A program made the translations under genes and the position numbers. Of a stretch of DNA of 64,000 nucleotides, positions 1 through 10,290 are shown in pieces. Within the stretch, counting starts at the first letter, position 1; each line of letters opens with the position of its first letter. Below the pieces are notes generated by a model that did not search any database, was not told where the DNA came from, and saw only the letters and a program-made list of their open reading frames with translations. The stretch comes from Cedecea colo (GTDB taxonomy: Bacteria > Pseudomonadota > Gammaproteobacteria > Enterobacterales > Enterobacteriaceae): positions 124,001 through 188,000 of the forward strand of contig NZ_SOYS01000007.1 of NCBI RefSeq assembly GCF_011808225.1. Direction: 5' to 3'.

Positions 1-369
1 CTTAACGTGCGCGCGGTACATCAGCCATTCGCCTTTATCGGTTGCCAGACGCTCTGCCTGATCTACGGTGATGCCGCAGCCGCGAGCCCAGCCTTCAGCG
101 GCCTTGCTCGGCTTGCCTTCGGCATCAAAGGCGGCAGAAATTGCCGGGCCGCGTTTTTCAACTTCGCGGTCAGGCTGAGAAGCGGCCAGATTGGCGATTT
201 TCAGGGCCAGGCGGCGCGGTGCCGCAAACCATTTCACTTCGCCGTGTGCGACGTTCGCCGCATCCAGTTCCGCCGTTACGTTCGCAGCAAAGGATTCCGC
301 CAGGCTGCGCAGGGCTTTTGGTGGCAGCTCTTCAGTGCCGATCTCCACCAGAAAAGTTTTTTCAGACAT
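1..369 (-). CDS. glyS: Glycyl-tRNA synthetase beta subunit, N-terminal part
   Basis: The first 123 codons of GlyS are present; the gene runs off the left edge, so this is a window cut and not a truncation. GlyS is the tRNA-binding beta chain of the bacterial alpha2beta2 glycine-tRNA ligase, acting in the cytoplasm. The start (complement of 367-369) gives [19 protein letters not shown], the conserved beginning of the beta subunit. It lies 10 bases downstream of the glyQ stop codon, the usual glyQ-glyS operon arrangement, so the two chains should be made from one mRNA. Identification rests on the N-terminal sequence and the partner gene. Confidence 0.96.
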   Translation of the reverse strand, partial: MSEKTFLVEIGTEELPPKALRSLAESFAANVTAELDAANVAHGEVKWFAAPRRLALKIANLAASQPDREVEKRGPAISAAFDAEGKPSKAAEGWARGCGITVDQAERLATDKGEWLMYRAHVK

Positions 370-379
370 GCCAGCCTCG

Positions 380-1291
380 TTATTTATTCTTATTGCACAT
401 CGGGAAGCCAAGCGCTTCACGAGAAGCGTAATAGGCTTCGGCCACGGCTTTGGTCAGAGTACGAATACGCAGAATGTAGCGCTGACGTTCGGTAACCGAG
501 ATGGCTTTACGCGCATCCAACAGGTTAAAGCTGTGCGCCGCTTTCAGAATGCGTTCGTAAGCGGGCAGCGGCAGCGGGTTTTCCAGCGCCAGCAGGTGCT
601 GCGCCTCTTTCTCATACTGCTCGAAGCAGGAGAACAGGAAATCCACATCGGCGTATTCGAAGTTATAGGTTGATTGCTCAACTTCGTTCTGATGGAACAC
701 GTCGCCGTAGGTGGTTTTACCCAGTGGACCGTCGCTCCAGACCAGATCGTAAACGCTGTCCACGCCCTGGATATACATCGCCAGACGCTCTAAACCGTAG
801 GTAATTTCCCCGGTAACAGGCTTACATTCCAGGCCGCCAACCTGCTGGAAGTAGGTGAACTGCGTCACTTCCATGCCGTTGAGCCACACTTCCCAACCCA
901 GACCCCAGGCGCCCAGCGTCGGGTTTTCCCAGTTGTCTTCTACGAAGCGAATATCATGGATAGTCGGATCCATACCCAGCTCTTTAAGCGACCCGAGGTA
1001 CAGCTCCTGAATGTTGTCCGGAGAGGGCTTAATCACCACCTGGAACTGATAATAGTGCTGTAAGCGGTTCGGGTTCTCACCGTAGCGGCCATCCGTTGGA
1101 CGGCGGGACGGCTGCACATAGGCGGTGGCCATCGGTTCTGGCCCCAAAGCCCGCAGGCAGGTCATTGGATGAGAGGTGCCGGCGCCGACTTCCATGTCCA
1201 GAGGTTGAACAATGGTGCAGCCCTGGCGGGCCCAGTAATCCTGTAAAGTCAGGATCAGGCCTTGAAAGGTCCTGGTGTCAAACTTTTGCAT
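380..1291 (-). CDS. glyQ: Glycyl-tRNA synthetase alpha subunit
   Basis: This 303-residue protein has the full length of the enterobacterial alpha subunit. It is the class II catalytic chain that activates glycine with ATP and charges tRNA-Gly together with GlyS. The N-terminus ([17 protein letters not shown]) and the region around residues 38-75 ([15 protein letters not shown], then a run ending [14 protein letters not shown]) are family hallmarks. It is the first gene of the glyQ-glyS operon, transcribed leftward. The gap to ysaB (1292-1409) holds its promoter region. Nothing unusual was seen; this is an essential housekeeping gene. Confidence 0.98.
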   Translation of the reverse strand: MQKFDTRTFQGLILTLQDYWARQGCTIVQPLDMEVGAGTSHPMTCLRALGPEPMATAYVQPSRRPTDGRYGENPNRLQHYYQFQVVIKPSPDNIQELYLGSLKELGMDPTIHDIRFVEDNWENPTLGAWGLGWEVWLNGMEVTQFTYFQQVGGLECKPVTGEITYGLERLAMYIQGVDSVYDLVWSDGPLGKTTYGDVFHQNEVEQSTYNFEYADVDFLFSCFEQYEKEAQHLLALENPLPLPAYERILKAAHSFNLLDARKAISVTERQRYILRIRTLTKAVAEAYYASREALGFPMCNKNK

Positions 1292-1409
1292 GTTGATTTC
1301 GCACGCGTTCGAGTGGGTTTAAAGTGAAGCGGCCAGTATACCCGTTGACCGCAAGATATACAGCCCGAATCCGCGCGCTTTAACGGGCTGTTTGCCAGCG
1401 GCTGCGGCT

Positions 1410-1721
1410 TTATAGCGTCGAAAGGTGTAAGAATTGACCGCTTTCGTCAAAGGAGCAGGTAAAACCTTCCTGGCGCGTGGTGCTGCCCTTTATCTCAAAA
1501 CTTCCCTGATATTGCTTAAGATCGATAACGCTGATTCGCTGAACGCGGGTGTTATAGCGATACGCCGCCTCTTGTTTACAGGTTTCCACCATTGCGGCGT
1601 TTTGCACCACTGGCGGGTGCGCCTGCTGGGCGAACTGGGGTTGCGGTTCGGCGCTGCATGCGTTTAACAGTAAAGCGGTGAGGGCCAGCGCCCAGCAGCA
1701 ATTTTTCTTTTCTGGCATCAT
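1410..1721 (-). CDS. ysaB: Small lipoprotein YsaB
   Basis: This 103-residue protein has a lipoprotein signal: a short basic N-terminus, a hydrophobic stretch (ALALTALLLNAC) and a lipobox cysteine at about residue 22. The mature part is short, with one further cysteine pair that could form a disulfide (CKQEA and FTCSF). It corresponds to YsaB of E. coli, which lies in the same place between glyQ and yiaH. The function of YsaB is not known. Two adjacent ATG codons (1721 and 1718) are possible starts and neither has a strong ribosome binding site. Confidence 0.85.
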   Translation of the reverse strand: MMPEKKNCCWALALTALLLNACSAEPQPQFAQQAHPPVVQNAAMVETCKQEAAYRYNTRVQRISVIDLKQYQGSFEIKGSTTRQEGFTCSFDESGQFLHLSTL

Positions 1722-1837
1722 CGTAGGTTATCGGTACGTTAAAATTATTGTTGTTATTCACTATTTACGAGCGACAGGCTTTCTGCAAACGCGAAAAAGC
1801 TGCTGGTTTATATTTTAAGATTTTTACAGGGGAACGA

Positions 1838-2833
1838 ATGCAGCAAAAAATTAACTGGATTGATAACCTGCGCGGCATCGCATGCCTGATGGTGGTGATG
1901 ATCCATACCACAACCTGGTATATTACTAATGCGAGCGTGGTCACTCCTTTTAGTTGGGATTTGTCGAACGTGCTGAATTCGGCCTCGCGGGTCAGCGTCC
2001 CGTTATTTTTTATGATCTCCGGCTATCTGTTTTTTGGCGAACGTAGCGCCCGGCAGCGTCACTTCCTGCGCATCGGGCTGTGTTTACTTTTTTATAGTGT
2101 GATTGCGCTGATTTATATCCACTTCTTCACGCCGATTAGCGCCGGGCTTTCACTGCGCTATATCCTGCAAAAACCGGTGTTTTATCATCTGTGGTTTTTC
2201 TTCGCGATAATGGTTATTTACCTGCTTTCGCCGCTGATCGAGGTTAAAAAAGCCAATGCGATGACGATCCTCGGGCTGATGGTGTTGCTGGGTGTCGTCG
2301 CTAATCCCAACACCGTGCCGCAAACTCTGGCGGGCGTGAAATGGCTGCCAATCAACCTCTACATTCGCGGCGATACGTTTTATTACGTGCTTTATGGCCT
2401 GTTAGGCAGGGCCATCGGCATGCTGGAAACGGAAAAGGGCTGGATAAGCGCGCTGGCGGGAGGGCTGTTCGCACTTTGTGTGATGTCGATTTCTCTGGGT
2501 ACGCGTAACCAGCTGGAAGTAAACGGTAACTTTGCGGATACCTTCTACGTTTACTGCGGGCCGCTGGTGTTTATCGCCGCTATCAGCCTGCTGGTTCTGG
2601 CGAAGAACTGCCTCAACTCACGGCCGCTGCCGGGCCTGGCATTTATCTCGCGTCACTCGCTGGGGATTTATGGTTTTCACGCGCTGATAATCCATTTCCT
2701 GCGCACGCATGGCTATCAGCTAACCAGCTCGCCCGTACTGGATATTCTGTGGATTTTCGGCGCAACGCTGGTCTGTAGCTTACTGCTATCGATGGGATTG
2801 CGGCGCATTGATACCCGCAAGCTGGTGAGCTAA
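1838..2833 (+). CDS. wecH: Acyltransferase family 3 membrane protein WecH (YiaH)
   Basis: This 331-residue integral membrane protein of acyltransferase family 3 has about ten hydrophobic segments. In E. coli, WecH O-acetylates GlcNAc residues of enterobacterial common antigen at the inner membrane. The N-terminal [21 protein letters not shown] carries the family's arginine and histidine in the first helix, and [16 protein letters not shown] is the second conserved block. ATG 1838 is preferred over an upstream in-frame start because AGGGGAA lies just before it and because it gives the E. coli length. The gene ends tail to tail, overlapping the AraC-type regulator by 4 bases. Confidence 0.9.
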   Translation: MQQKINWIDNLRGIACLMVVMIHTTTWYITNASVVTPFSWDLSNVLNSASRVSVPLFFMISGYLFFGERSARQRHFLRIGLCLLFYSVIALIYIHFFTPISAGLSLRYILQKPVFYHLWFFFAIMVIYLLSPLIEVKKANAMTILGLMVLLGVVANPNTVPQTLAGVKWLPINLYIRGDTFYYVLYGLLGRAIGMLETEKGWISALAGGLFALCVMSISLGTRNQLEVNGNFADTFYVYCGPLVFIAAISLLVLAKNCLNSRPLPGLAFISRHSLGIYGFHALIIHFLRTHGYQLTSSPVLDILWIFGATLVCSLLLSMGLRRIDTRKLVS

Positions 2834-3747
2834 GCGTTACGAGCGCGGGCCCGGTGGAGCTGGCGTGGCGAGGAAAATCCTGCTGCCACGGCAGCCTGCT
2901 CCATGCGGCTACCCTGTAATAAACGCTGCTCGGCAACCGCAAGCCGCAGCTGTTCCAGATAATCCCGCACCGATATGCCCAGATACTGCTGAAAAAGCCG
3001 CGATAAATGGCGCGGGCTGACGTGTACTTTATCGGCGATAGCCTGTACGCTCCAGGCGTATTCGGGCGCTGCTGACAGTAAATCCTGAGCGCGATGTACG
3101 GCAGGATGAATATGATTACGGTAGCGCAGCCAGGGTGAAAGTTGCGGATCGTCGCCCGAACGGCGGAACCACACAACCATCTCGCGAGCCACGTCTAACG
3201 CGGCCTTCGGCCCGCAATAGCGATTAATCAGATGCAGAGTCAGATCGATTCCTGAGGTGATCCCGGCACTTGTCCAGATGCCCCGGTCTTCGACAAAAAT
3301 ACGGTTATCTTTTACCTGAGCGGCGGGAGCGGCGGCGCGTAACCTTGCCAGCACATCGTGATGCGTGGTGCATTGCACGCCGTTCATCAGCCCGGCCTTT
3401 GCGGCCAGCAGCGAACCAGAACAAACGCACATCAGATTGAACCGCTGGCTGTGAATCTGCGGTTGCAGCCGGGTAAGCCAGCGGCGCACCGCTTCGGCCT
3501 GCGGCGTATCGAAAAAGCGGCTGGAATCATAAACGCCCGGCAGCACCAGAAGGCTGCCGGGCGGCAAGCTCTCCGGCAGCGGTTCAATGCCGCCAAAGCT
3601 CAGGCCGATTGAGGTTATCACCTGCGGGTCCGGGCCGATGAAATGCAATTGAAAGGCCTCTCCGGCAAGCGCCAGCGTTTCCGCAGGCCCCGTGAGATCG
3701 AGCGACAGCACGCCAGGCAGGACAACGAACCAGACCCCAATACTCAC
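2830..3747 (-). CDS. GlxA-type transcriptional regulator (DJ-1/PfpI domain plus AraC helix-turn-helix)
   Basis: About 305 residues. The N-terminal two-thirds resembles the DJ-1/PfpI glutamine-amidotransferase-like domain, including the elbow [17 protein letters not shown] and an [12 protein letters not shown] block. The C-terminal 100 residues form an AraC-type double helix-turn-helix ([21 protein letters not shown]). Such proteins are DNA-binding regulators, often of amine or nitrogen catabolism; the ligand is unknown here. The preferred start is GTG 3747, which overlaps the stop of the upstream hydrolase as GTGA, indicating translational coupling. An ATG at 3765 inside the hydrolase is the alternative. 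The pair occupies the place of yiaAB in K-12. Confidence 0.8.
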   Translation of the reverse strand: MSIGVWFVVLPGVLSLDLTGPAETLALAGEAFQLHFIGPDPQVITSIGLSFGGIEPLPESLPPGSLLVLPGVYDSSRFFDTPQAEAVRRWLTRLQPQIHSQRFNLMCVCSGSLLAAKAGLMNGVQCTTHHDVLARLRAAAPAAQVKDNRIFVEDRGIWTSAGITSGIDLTLHLINRYCGPKAALDVAREMVVWFRRSGDDPQLSPWLRYRNHIHPAVHRAQDLLSAAPEYAWSVQAIADKVHVSPRHLSRLFQQYLGISVRDYLEQLRLAVAEQRLLQGSRMEQAAVAAGFSSPRQLHRARARNA

Positions 3748-4286
3748 GATAAAGACTCCAGGCATTCGGCAACGGTTTGAATTTCCGCAAAACGCCCGGC
3801 AAGCACGGTTTCAGTCCGGTGACGCAGGGTTGCGGCATCCAGCGTAACGCCTTTCCACTCCATCGGGAAGGTCAGCATGGCCTCGCTGACAAAAGAAACG
3901 CGATAGCCCAGATCCGACGCTACACGCGTGGTGGTTTCGCAACACTGCTCGGTGCGAATGCCGCAGATAATCAGATGATTGATATTACGCGTGCGCAGCC
4001 AGTGGTCCAGGCCAGTATCGGTGAACGCATTATGGACATGTTTCTCAAAAGTTGCCGCCGCTTTATGGGTCAGAAAAGGCATCGGTTTTACAAAGCCAGA
4101 AGCACGCGCAAACGGGCCGTCGCCGTCCTCGTGAAAAATATCCACGACGGGCATATGCAAATCCTGACAGCCGGAAATTAGCCGGGTAATGTCCCGCTGA
4201 AAAGCGGGTAAGTATTCTTCGTTCCAGTAATCGCGATGGAAAAAGGATTGCTGCGTGTCGATATTAATGAGTGCGGAACGGGACAT
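3744..4286 (-). CDS. Isochorismatase-like cysteine hydrolase
   Basis: This 180-residue protein of the isochorismatase/nicotinamidase fold has the three expected catalytic positions: an early aspartate in ALINIDTQQSF, a central lysine in FEKHVHNAF, and a cysteine in GIRTEQCCETTTR. The substrate cannot be read from sequence; relatives cleave amides or vinyl ethers. ATG 4286 is chosen because GAGGAGT lies a proper distance upstream and because the protein then starts exactly at the domain; a longer open frame upstream is not needed. It forms a two-gene operon with the GlxA-type regulator, which it overlaps, suggesting that the regulator senses the hydrolase substrate or product (inference). Confidence 0.82.
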   Translation of the reverse strand: MSRSALINIDTQQSFFHRDYWNEEYLPAFQRDITRLISGCQDLHMPVVDIFHEDGDGPFARASGFVKPMPFLTHKAAATFEKHVHNAFTDTGLDHWLRTRNINHLIICGIRTEQCCETTTRVASDLGYRVSFVSEAMLTFPMEWKGVTLDAATLRHRTETVLAGRFAEIQTVAECLESLS

Positions 4287-4400
4287 TTTCGGACTCCTCG
4301 TCGGTAGGTGTGAAGCCATTGTGACAAGGGTTGATGCGGTTGCTAATACCAAAAACGGACAGGGTGATGATGAATCGGGACCTGTTATAAAGCTTGCATA

Positions 4401-4468
4401 TGTCGGATGGCGCTGCGCCGAGCGGTGTCTTGTAGGGTGGATAAGCGCAAGCGCCATCCACCGCTACA
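4401..4468. repeat. REP/BIME-type palindromic repeat between the hydrolase and xylB
   Basis: Two imperfect palindromic units are visible. The clearer one (4432-4467) pairs GTAGGGTGGATAAGCG with GCGCCATCCACCGCTAC around a short loop. The same pattern recurs at 26047, 32574, 35729, 41028 and 52571, always outside genes, so it belongs to a dispersed enterobacterial repeat family. Confidence 0.75.
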
Positions 4469-4475
4469 GAAAATA

Positions 4476-5930
4476 TCACGACATCAGCGGCAAAAGCTGC
4501 TGATAAATCTGGTTAAACACCTGCCGACGCCCGGCATAACGCTGATGACGCGCCATATCAGGCTGATGCTGCTGTTCCAGCTTAAGCTGTGGAAGCAGCG
4601 ATTGCAGCGACTGTCCGGGCGACACGGCAATTTGCGCCAGCCTTGCTGCGCCAAGCGCCGGGCCGACATCACCGCCGGTGCGATAATCCAGCGTTTGCCC
4701 GCTGATATCCGCCAGCATTTGTCGCCAGTAAGGGCTGCGCGCGCCGCCGCCGATAAGGGTAACGCTTTTTGGCGTGATGCCGCATGCATGTACCACATCC
4801 ATGCCGTCCGCCAGCGCGTAGCCCACGCCTTCCAGCACGGCGCGAGCCAGTTCCGCCGGGCCATGCTGATGCGTTAAGCCAAAGAAAACGCCTTTCGCCT
4901 GCGGGTTGTTATGCGGCGTGCGCTCGCCGGAAAGATAGGGCAGAAACCAGATTACGCCCGCGTCTTCATCTGCCTGTTCAGCGGCGGACAGCAACGCCGG
5001 AACGGTGCCTAAGCCGGTAAGTCTTGCCGCCCAGTCCAGACAGGAGGCGGCGCTGAGCATCACCGACATTAAATGCCAGCGGTTTGGCAGCGCATGGCAG
5101 AAGCTGTGTACCGCGCTTTCTGGCCTGCTGCGGAACCCGTCGCTGACGGCAAAATAAACGCCTGACGTTCCAAGCGATAACATGGCTTGCCCGGCATCCA
5201 CCATACCCACGCCGACAGCGCCTGCAGCATTATCGCCGCCGCCTGCCACCACCGGGACGGCAGACATTTTCCATGCCTGCGCGACATCGGCTTTCAACAC
5301 GCCGGTAATTTCACTGCCTTCAAATAATTCCGGCATATGCTGGCGGCTTAGGCGACAGGCGTCGAGCATCGTGTCGCTCCAGTCGCGTTTGGCGACATCG
5401 AGCCACATCGTGCCTGCCGCATCGGACATATCGCTTGCGAGTTCGCCCGTCATGCGCAGGCGCAGGTAATCTTTCGGCAGCAGCACCTTGTGGATTTGCG
5501 CAAAAATATCCGGCTCGTGGCGTTCGACCCACAGCAGTTTTGGCGCGGTAAACCCTGGCATCATTAGATTGCCGGTAATGCCACGAGAATCCTCAACGTT
5601 GGCTTCCAGCAGGGCGCACTCTTCACCGCTGCGGCCGTCGTTCCATAAAATAGCCGGACGAAGCACGCGCTGTTTGCTGTCCAGCAGCGTAGCGCCGTGC
5701 ATTTGTCCGGCGATCCCCAGCGCCTTAACGCCCGTGAGAGAATGTTGTTCGCCCAGCGCTTTCATCGCCCGGTCCGTTGCCTGCCACCAGTGCTCTGGAT
5801 CCTGTTCCGACCACAGCGGATGAGGGCGTGAGACGCTTAGCGGTTCAGTGCGTGACGCCAGCACCTCGCCCTGCTCGCTAAGCAGAATCGCTTTTACACC
5901 CGACGTACCAAGATCGATTCCGATGTACAT
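4476..5930 (-). CDS. xylB: Xylulokinase
   Basis: This 484-residue FGGY-family kinase phosphorylates D-xylulose to xylulose 5-phosphate, which enters the pentose phosphate pathway. The N-terminal ATP-binding motif MYIGIDLGTSGVKAIL, the catalytic-aspartate region VPVVAGGGDNAAGAVGVG near residue 233, and the C-terminal IGGGARSPYWRQMLADI block are all present. ATG 5930 is preferred over a GTG three codons upstream because AAGGAG lies 8 bases before it and it gives the E. coli length of 484. It follows xylA in a leftward operon. Expression should depend on XylR with xylose and on CRP through the divergent xylA-xylF region. Confidence 0.98.
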   Translation of the reverse strand: MYIGIDLGTSGVKAILLSEQGEVLASRTEPLSVSRPHPLWSEQDPEHWWQATDRAMKALGEQHSLTGVKALGIAGQMHGATLLDSKQRVLRPAILWNDGRSGEECALLEANVEDSRGITGNLMMPGFTAPKLLWVERHEPDIFAQIHKVLLPKDYLRLRMTGELASDMSDAAGTMWLDVAKRDWSDTMLDACRLSRQHMPELFEGSEITGVLKADVAQAWKMSAVPVVAGGGDNAAGAVGVGMVDAGQAMLSLGTSGVYFAVSDGFRSRPESAVHSFCHALPNRWHLMSVMLSAASCLDWAARLTGLGTVPALLSAAEQADEDAGVIWFLPYLSGERTPHNNPQAKGVFFGLTHQHGPAELARAVLEGVGYALADGMDVVHACGITPKSVTLIGGGARSPYWRQMLADISGQTLDYRTGGDVGPALGAARLAQIAVSPGQSLQSLLPQLKLEQQHQPDMARHQRYAGRRQVFNQIYQQLLPLMS

Positions 5931-5948
5931 AGTGACCACTCCTTATAA

Positions 5949-5973
5949 CCGCGCCACGAGAGTCGTGGCGCGG
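5949..5973 (-). promoter_or_regulatory. Intercistronic hairpin between xylA and xylB
   Basis: A perfect 11-bp stem (CCGCGCCACGA / TCGTGGCGCGG) with a 3-base loop lies in the 72-base xylA-xylB gap. There is no U-tract on the transcribed side, so it is more likely to block 3' exonucleases or reduce xylB expression than to terminate. That role is inferred from its position. Confidence 0.55.
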
Positions 5974-6002
5974 GCATGATGACGATTTATATAACGACTG
6001 GC

Positions 6003-7325
6003 TTATTTGTCGAACAGGTAGTAGTTCACCAGGTTTTCCAGCAGTTCCTGATGGCCGCTCTGATGCTGCGGCGCCAGATTGTGCTGTTCAGCGTACTGCG
6101 CAATTTGCGCCAGCGACATCTGCCCTTTCAGAATTTGCTGGCCCAGTTCACCATTCCAGCCGGCATAGCGTTTCGCCACGCGCTTATCCAGCTCGCCGTC
6201 TTCAATCATGCGCGCCGCGATTTTCAGCGACAGCGCCATGACGTCCATCGCGCCGATGTGGCCGTAGAACAGGTCATATTTGTCGGTACTCTGGCGACGT
6301 ACCTTGGCGTCAAAGTTTAGCCCGCCGGTAGAGAAGCCGCCCGCTTTGAGGATTTCGTACATCACCAGCGCGTTTTCTTCCACGCTGTTCGGGAACTGGT
6401 CGGTATCCCAACCCAGCTGCGGATCGCCGCGGTTAGCATCCACCGAACCGAAGATACCAAGCGCAATGGCGCTGGCGATTTCGTGATGGAAGGAATGACC
6501 GGCAAGCGTGGCGTGGTTTGCTTCGATGTTTACTTTGATCTCTTTTTCCAGACCAAACTGTTTCAGGAAGCCGTAAACCGTCGCCACATCGTAATCGTAC
6601 TGGTGTTTGGTTGGTTCCTGCGGTTTTGGCTCGATCAGCAGCGTACCGCGGAAGCCAATTTTGTGTTTGTGCTCAACCACCATTTGCATGAAGCGGCCAA
6701 TCTGCTCGCGCTCCTGGCGCAGGTCGGTATTTAACAGGGATTCATAACCTTCGCGCCCGCCCCACAGCACATAGTTTTCACCGCCCAGCTGATGGGTAGC
6801 ACCCATCGCTGAAACAACCTGCGAGGCCGCCCAGGAGAAGACTTCCGGGTCCGGGTTGGTGGCGGCGCCCGCACCATAGCGAGGATGGGTAAAGCAGTTC
6901 GCCGTGCCCCACAGCAGTTTCACGCCGGTTTCCTGCTGTTTCTGCGCCAGCAGTTCGGTCATCTGCGCGAAATTATTTTTGTACTCTTTAAGCGAAGCGC
7001 CTTCCGGGGAGACATCCACATCATGGAAGCAGTAATAAGGCACGTTCAGCTTATGGAAAAACTCAAAGGCGACGTCGGCTTTACGTTTTGCCAGCGCAAG
7101 GGCATCTCCCGCCTGCTGCCACGGCCGTTCAAAGGCGCCTGTGCCGAACATATCCGAGCCGTTCCAGCAGAAAGTGTGCCAATAACAGGCGGCGAAGCGC
7201 AGATGCTCTTCCATACGTTTGCCAAGCACCAGTTCATCTGGATTGTAATGGCGAAACGCCAGGGGATTGGTGGTTTTAGGGCCTTCGAAACGTACGCGAT
7301 CTAGTTGGTCGAAATAAGCTTGCAT
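6003..7325 (-). CDS. xylA: Xylose isomerase
   Basis: This 440-residue cytoplasmic TIM-barrel enzyme interconverts D-xylose and D-xylulose and has the E. coli length. The catalytic histidine and aspartate fall at residues 101 and 104 ([10 protein letters not shown]). The metal-site and substrate-binding blocks [30 protein letters not shown] and [11 protein letters not shown] are intact. It is the first gene of the leftward xylAB operon and is divergent from xylF. The gene is fully conserved, with no sign of damage. Confidence 0.99.
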   Translation of the reverse strand: MQAYFDQLDRVRFEGPKTTNPLAFRHYNPDELVLGKRMEEHLRFAACYWHTFCWNGSDMFGTGAFERPWQQAGDALALAKRKADVAFEFFHKLNVPYYCFHDVDVSPEGASLKEYKNNFAQMTELLAQKQQETGVKLLWGTANCFTHPRYGAGAATNPDPEVFSWAASQVVSAMGATHQLGGENYVLWGGREGYESLLNTDLRQEREQIGRFMQMVVEHKHKIGFRGTLLIEPKPQEPTKHQYDYDVATVYGFLKQFGLEKEIKVNIEANHATLAGHSFHHEIASAIALGIFGSVDANRGDPQLGWDTDQFPNSVEENALVMYEILKAGGFSTGGLNFDAKVRRQSTDKYDLFYGHIGAMDVMALSLKIAARMIEDGELDKRVAKRYAGWNGELGQQILKGQMSLAQIAQYAEQHNLAPQHQSGHQELLENLVNYYLFDK

Positions 7326-7697
7326 AATGAACTCCGTAATCAGGAAAACGAGCGGCCAGGCAAATATGTACTTATCCTGGGTTTTCCCTGACGGATGCTC
7401 AATTACGTTATTTCACACTGCGCTTCCGAGAATACCCAAACGTGCGCCACCTCGCAAAAACTCCTGAAAAATATACAAGAAAAGCGTTTGCGGTCTATTC
7501 CATAAATTATGTAAATTGACGATCGAACTAATTTAAAAGCAGATCTCCGTCATAAATTGACAATTAAACCAAAAATCATAACGAGAAGATAAAAATCTGT
7601 AATTGCCGCAATTTAAAACTGCGTCAACAATTCCCCCGTCTGCAAATGTAACCCATTCTTTAATCCGAATAATCACCACCCTACAGGTAACAATAAT
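7326..7697. promoter_or_regulatory. Divergent xylA / xylF control region
   Basis: These 372 bases separate the two divergent xylose operons. The centre (about 7490-7620) is AT-rich with two related segments beginning cataaatt (7500 and 7551). In E. coli the equivalent region binds XylR at two sites and CRP between them. One CRP-like half-site is visible at 7411-7419 (complement TGTGAAATA). Exact XylR boxes were not assigned. Confidence 0.7.
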
Positions 7698-8690
7698 ATG
7701 AAGATTAAGAACCTCTTACTGACATTATGCGCCTCGCTCGTTCTCACCAGCATGAGCGGCATCGCTAAAGAAGTAAAAATCGGTATGGCCATCGACGACC
7801 TGCGCCTTGAGCGCTGGCAGAAAGACCGCGACATTTTTGTTAAGAAAGCCGAATCGCTTGGCGCGAAGGTATTTGTCCAGTCCGCCAACGGCAATGAAGA
7901 AACGCAGATGGCGCAAATTGAAAACATGATCAACCGCGGTGTGGATGTGCTGGTTATTATTCCTTACAACGGCCAGGTGTTAAGTAATGTGGTCGCTGAG
8001 GCGAAACGCGAAGGCATTAAAGTATTAGCCTACGATCGTATGATTAATAACGCAGATATTGATTTTTATATCTCTTTTGATAATGAAAAAGTCGGTGAGT
8101 TACAGGCGCAGAGCATTGTCGATAAAGTCCCTACGGGGAATTATTTCTTAATGGGCGGCTCACCTGTTGATAATAATGCAAAATTATTCCGCGCCGGACA
8201 GATGAAAGTTTTAAAACCCTATATCGATAGCGGAAAAATAAAAGTGGTGGGCGATCAGTGGGCGGACGGCTGGCTGCCAGAAAACGCGCTGAAAATTATG
8301 GAAAACGCTCTGACGGCGAACAACAACAAAATTGATGCCGTGGTGGCTTCCAACGATGCCACCGCAGGCGGCGCTATCCAGGCATTAAGCGCACAGGGGC
8401 TGGCAGGAAAAGTCGCCATTTCCGGCCAGGACGCAGACCTTGCGGGCGTGAAACGTATTATTGCCGGTACGCAAACCATGACGGTCTATAAACCGATTAC
8501 CAAATTGGCAAATACCGCCGCTGAAATCGCGGTGGAATTAGGCGAAGGCAAACAGCCAGCCTCCGACGCCACGCTTAATAACGGCCTGAAAGATATTCCA
8601 TCCCGCCTGCTGACGCCAATCGGAGTGGATAAAACCAATATCGACAGCACCGTAGTGGCCGACGGCTTCCACAAAAAGAGCGAGCTCTGA
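7698..8690 (+). CDS. xylF: D-xylose-binding periplasmic protein
   Basis: This 330-residue protein has the E. coli XylF length and a Sec signal peptide ending about residue 23 (LVLTSMSGIA, then KEVKIGMAIDDLRLERW). It binds xylose in the periplasm and delivers it to XylGH. The type I solute-binding fold is recognisable (IPYNGQVLSNVVAEAK, AISGQDADLAGVKRI). It opens the rightward xylFGH operon, with a 58-base gap holding a hairpin before xylG. Identification is secure from sequence and operon context. Confidence 0.98.
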   Translation: MKIKNLLLTLCASLVLTSMSGIAKEVKIGMAIDDLRLERWQKDRDIFVKKAESLGAKVFVQSANGNEETQMAQIENMINRGVDVLVIIPYNGQVLSNVVAEAKREGIKVLAYDRMINNADIDFYISFDNEKVGELQAQSIVDKVPTGNYFLMGGSPVDNNAKLFRAGQMKVLKPYIDSGKIKVVGDQWADGWLPENALKIMENALTANNNKIDAVVASNDATAGGAIQALSAQGLAGKVAISGQDADLAGVKRIIAGTQTMTVYKPITKLANTAAEIAVELGEGKQPASDATLNNGLKDIPSRLLTPIGVDKTNIDSTVVADGFHKKSEL

Positions 8691-8697
8691 CCCATAT

Positions 8698-8719
8698 CGC
8701 CCGTAGCCTGCTGCGGGCG
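8698..8719 (+). promoter_or_regulatory. Hairpin between xylF and xylG
   Basis: CGCCCGTAG pairs with CTGCGGGCG (one G-U) around a 4-base loop, 8 bases after the xylF stop. Hairpins here usually stabilise the upstream message so that the binding protein is made in excess over the ABC components. No U-tract follows. The role is inferred by analogy with other binding-protein operons. Confidence 0.5.
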
Positions 8720-8748
8720 GCAACCTTAGGCCAGACGGGGGAAGAGTT

Positions 8749-10290
8749 ATGCCTTACTTGCTGGAAATGAAAAACATCACCAAGGCTTTTGGCGTGGTGA
8801 AGGCGGTGGACAACGTCAGCCTGTCGGTCAACGCCGGGGAAGTGATGTCGCTATGTGGCGAAAACGGCTCCGGAAAATCGACGCTGATGAAAGTGCTGTG
8901 CGGTATCTACCCCTGGGGCAGCTATGAAGGTGAAATCTGGTTTGCGGGTGAAAAACTCCAGGCAAGCCACATTCGCGACACCGAACGTAAAGGCATCGCC
9001 ATTATTCACCAGGAGCTGGCGCTGGTGAAGCACCTCACCATTCTGGAGAATATATTCCTCGGCGCTGAGATATCGCGCCGCGGCGTGCTGGACTACGACA
9101 GCATGACGATTCGCTGCCAGAAACTGCTGGCGCAGGTGAACCTGAACATCTCACCGGATACGCGGGTAGGCGATCTGGGGCTTGGGCAACAGCAGCTGGT
9201 TGAGATAGCAAAAGCGCTGAATAAACAGGTGCGGCTGCTGGTTCTGGATGAGCCAACGGCCTCTCTCACCGAGCAAGAGACAGCGGTGCTGCTGGGGATC
9301 ATTCGCGATTTGCAGGATCACGGCATCGCCTGTATCTACATCTCGCACAAGCTTAACGAAGTAAAAGCCATCTCCGATTCCATCTGCGTTATCCGCGACG
9401 GGCAGCCCATCGGCACGCGCGACGCCGAACAGATGAGCGAAGACGACATTATCACCATGATGGTGGGCCGCGAGCTTACGGCGCTGTATCCGAGTGAGCC
9501 GCATCAAACCGGCGAGGAGATTCTGCGCGTTGAACACCTCACCGCCTGGCATCCGGTCAACCGGCATATTAAACGCGTTAACGACATTTCGTTTTCACTG
9601 CGCAAAGGGGAAATTCTCGGCATTGCCGGGCTGGTGGGCGCCGGTCGTACCGAGGCCGTTCAGTGTCTGTTCGGCGTCTGGCCTGGCAAATCGGAAGGCG
9701 AGATTTTTATCGACAACAAACCGGTAAAAATCACCCGCTGCCAGCAGGCCATTGCTCAGGGTATCGCCATGGTGCCGGAAGACCGTAAAAGAGACGGTAT
9801 CGTGCCGGTAATGGCGGTGGGGCAGAACATCACGCTGGCGTCGCTCGGCCAGTTCGCCGGGGCGTTATCCAGCCTGGACGAGGCCGCAGAACAAAACTGC
9901 ATTTTGCAGTCTATTCAACGCCTGAAGGTTAAAACGTCGTCGCCGGGGCTGGCAATTGGCCGTCTGAGCGGCGGCAATCAGCAAAAGGCGATTCTCGCCC
10001 GCTGCCTGCTGCTTAACCCGCGCATTCTCATTCTTGATGAACCAACGCGCGGCATTGATATTGGCGCCAAATACGAGATCTACAAACTCATTAATCAACT
10101 GGTACAACAGGGGATTGCGGTGATTGTAATCTCCTCTGAATTACCCGAGGTGCTGGGTCTGAGCGACCGGATACTGGTGATGCACGAGGGGCGTATCAAA
10201 GCCAACCTGATTAACCACAACCTGACGCAGGAGCAGGTCATGGAAGCTGCACTGAGGAGCGACCGTCATGTCGAAAAGCAACCCGTCTGA
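8749..10290 (+). CDS. xylG: D-xylose ABC transporter ATP-binding protein
   Basis: This 513-residue protein is a tandem of two ABC domains, as usual for sugar importers of the RbsA/XylG type. The first domain has an intact Walker A (GENGSGKST, residues 37-45) and Walker B ([10 protein letters not shown]). The second has the degenerate P-loop GLVGAGRTE typical of the family, but a good signature ([15 protein letters not shown]) and [11 protein letters not shown]. It energises xylose import through XylH at the inner membrane. The 3' end overlaps xylH by 23 bases, so the two are probably translationally coupled. Confidence 0.98.
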   Translation: MPYLLEMKNITKAFGVVKAVDNVSLSVNAGEVMSLCGENGSGKSTLMKVLCGIYPWGSYEGEIWFAGEKLQASHIRDTERKGIAIIHQELALVKHLTILENIFLGAEISRRGVLDYDSMTIRCQKLLAQVNLNISPDTRVGDLGLGQQQLVEIAKALNKQVRLLVLDEPTASLTEQETAVLLGIIRDLQDHGIACIYISHKLNEVKAISDSICVIRDGQPIGTRDAEQMSEDDIITMMVGRELTALYPSEPHQTGEEILRVEHLTAWHPVNRHIKRVNDISFSLRKGEILGIAGLVGAGRTEAVQCLFGVWPGKSEGEIFIDNKPVKITRCQQAIAQGIAMVPEDRKRDGIVPVMAVGQNITLASLGQFAGALSSLDEAAEQNCILQSIQRLKVKTSSPGLAIGRLSGGNQQKAILARCLLLNPRILILDEPTRGIDIGAKYEIYKLINQLVQQGIAVIVISSELPEVLGLSDRILVMHEGRIKANLINHNLTQEQVMEAALRSDRHVEKQPV

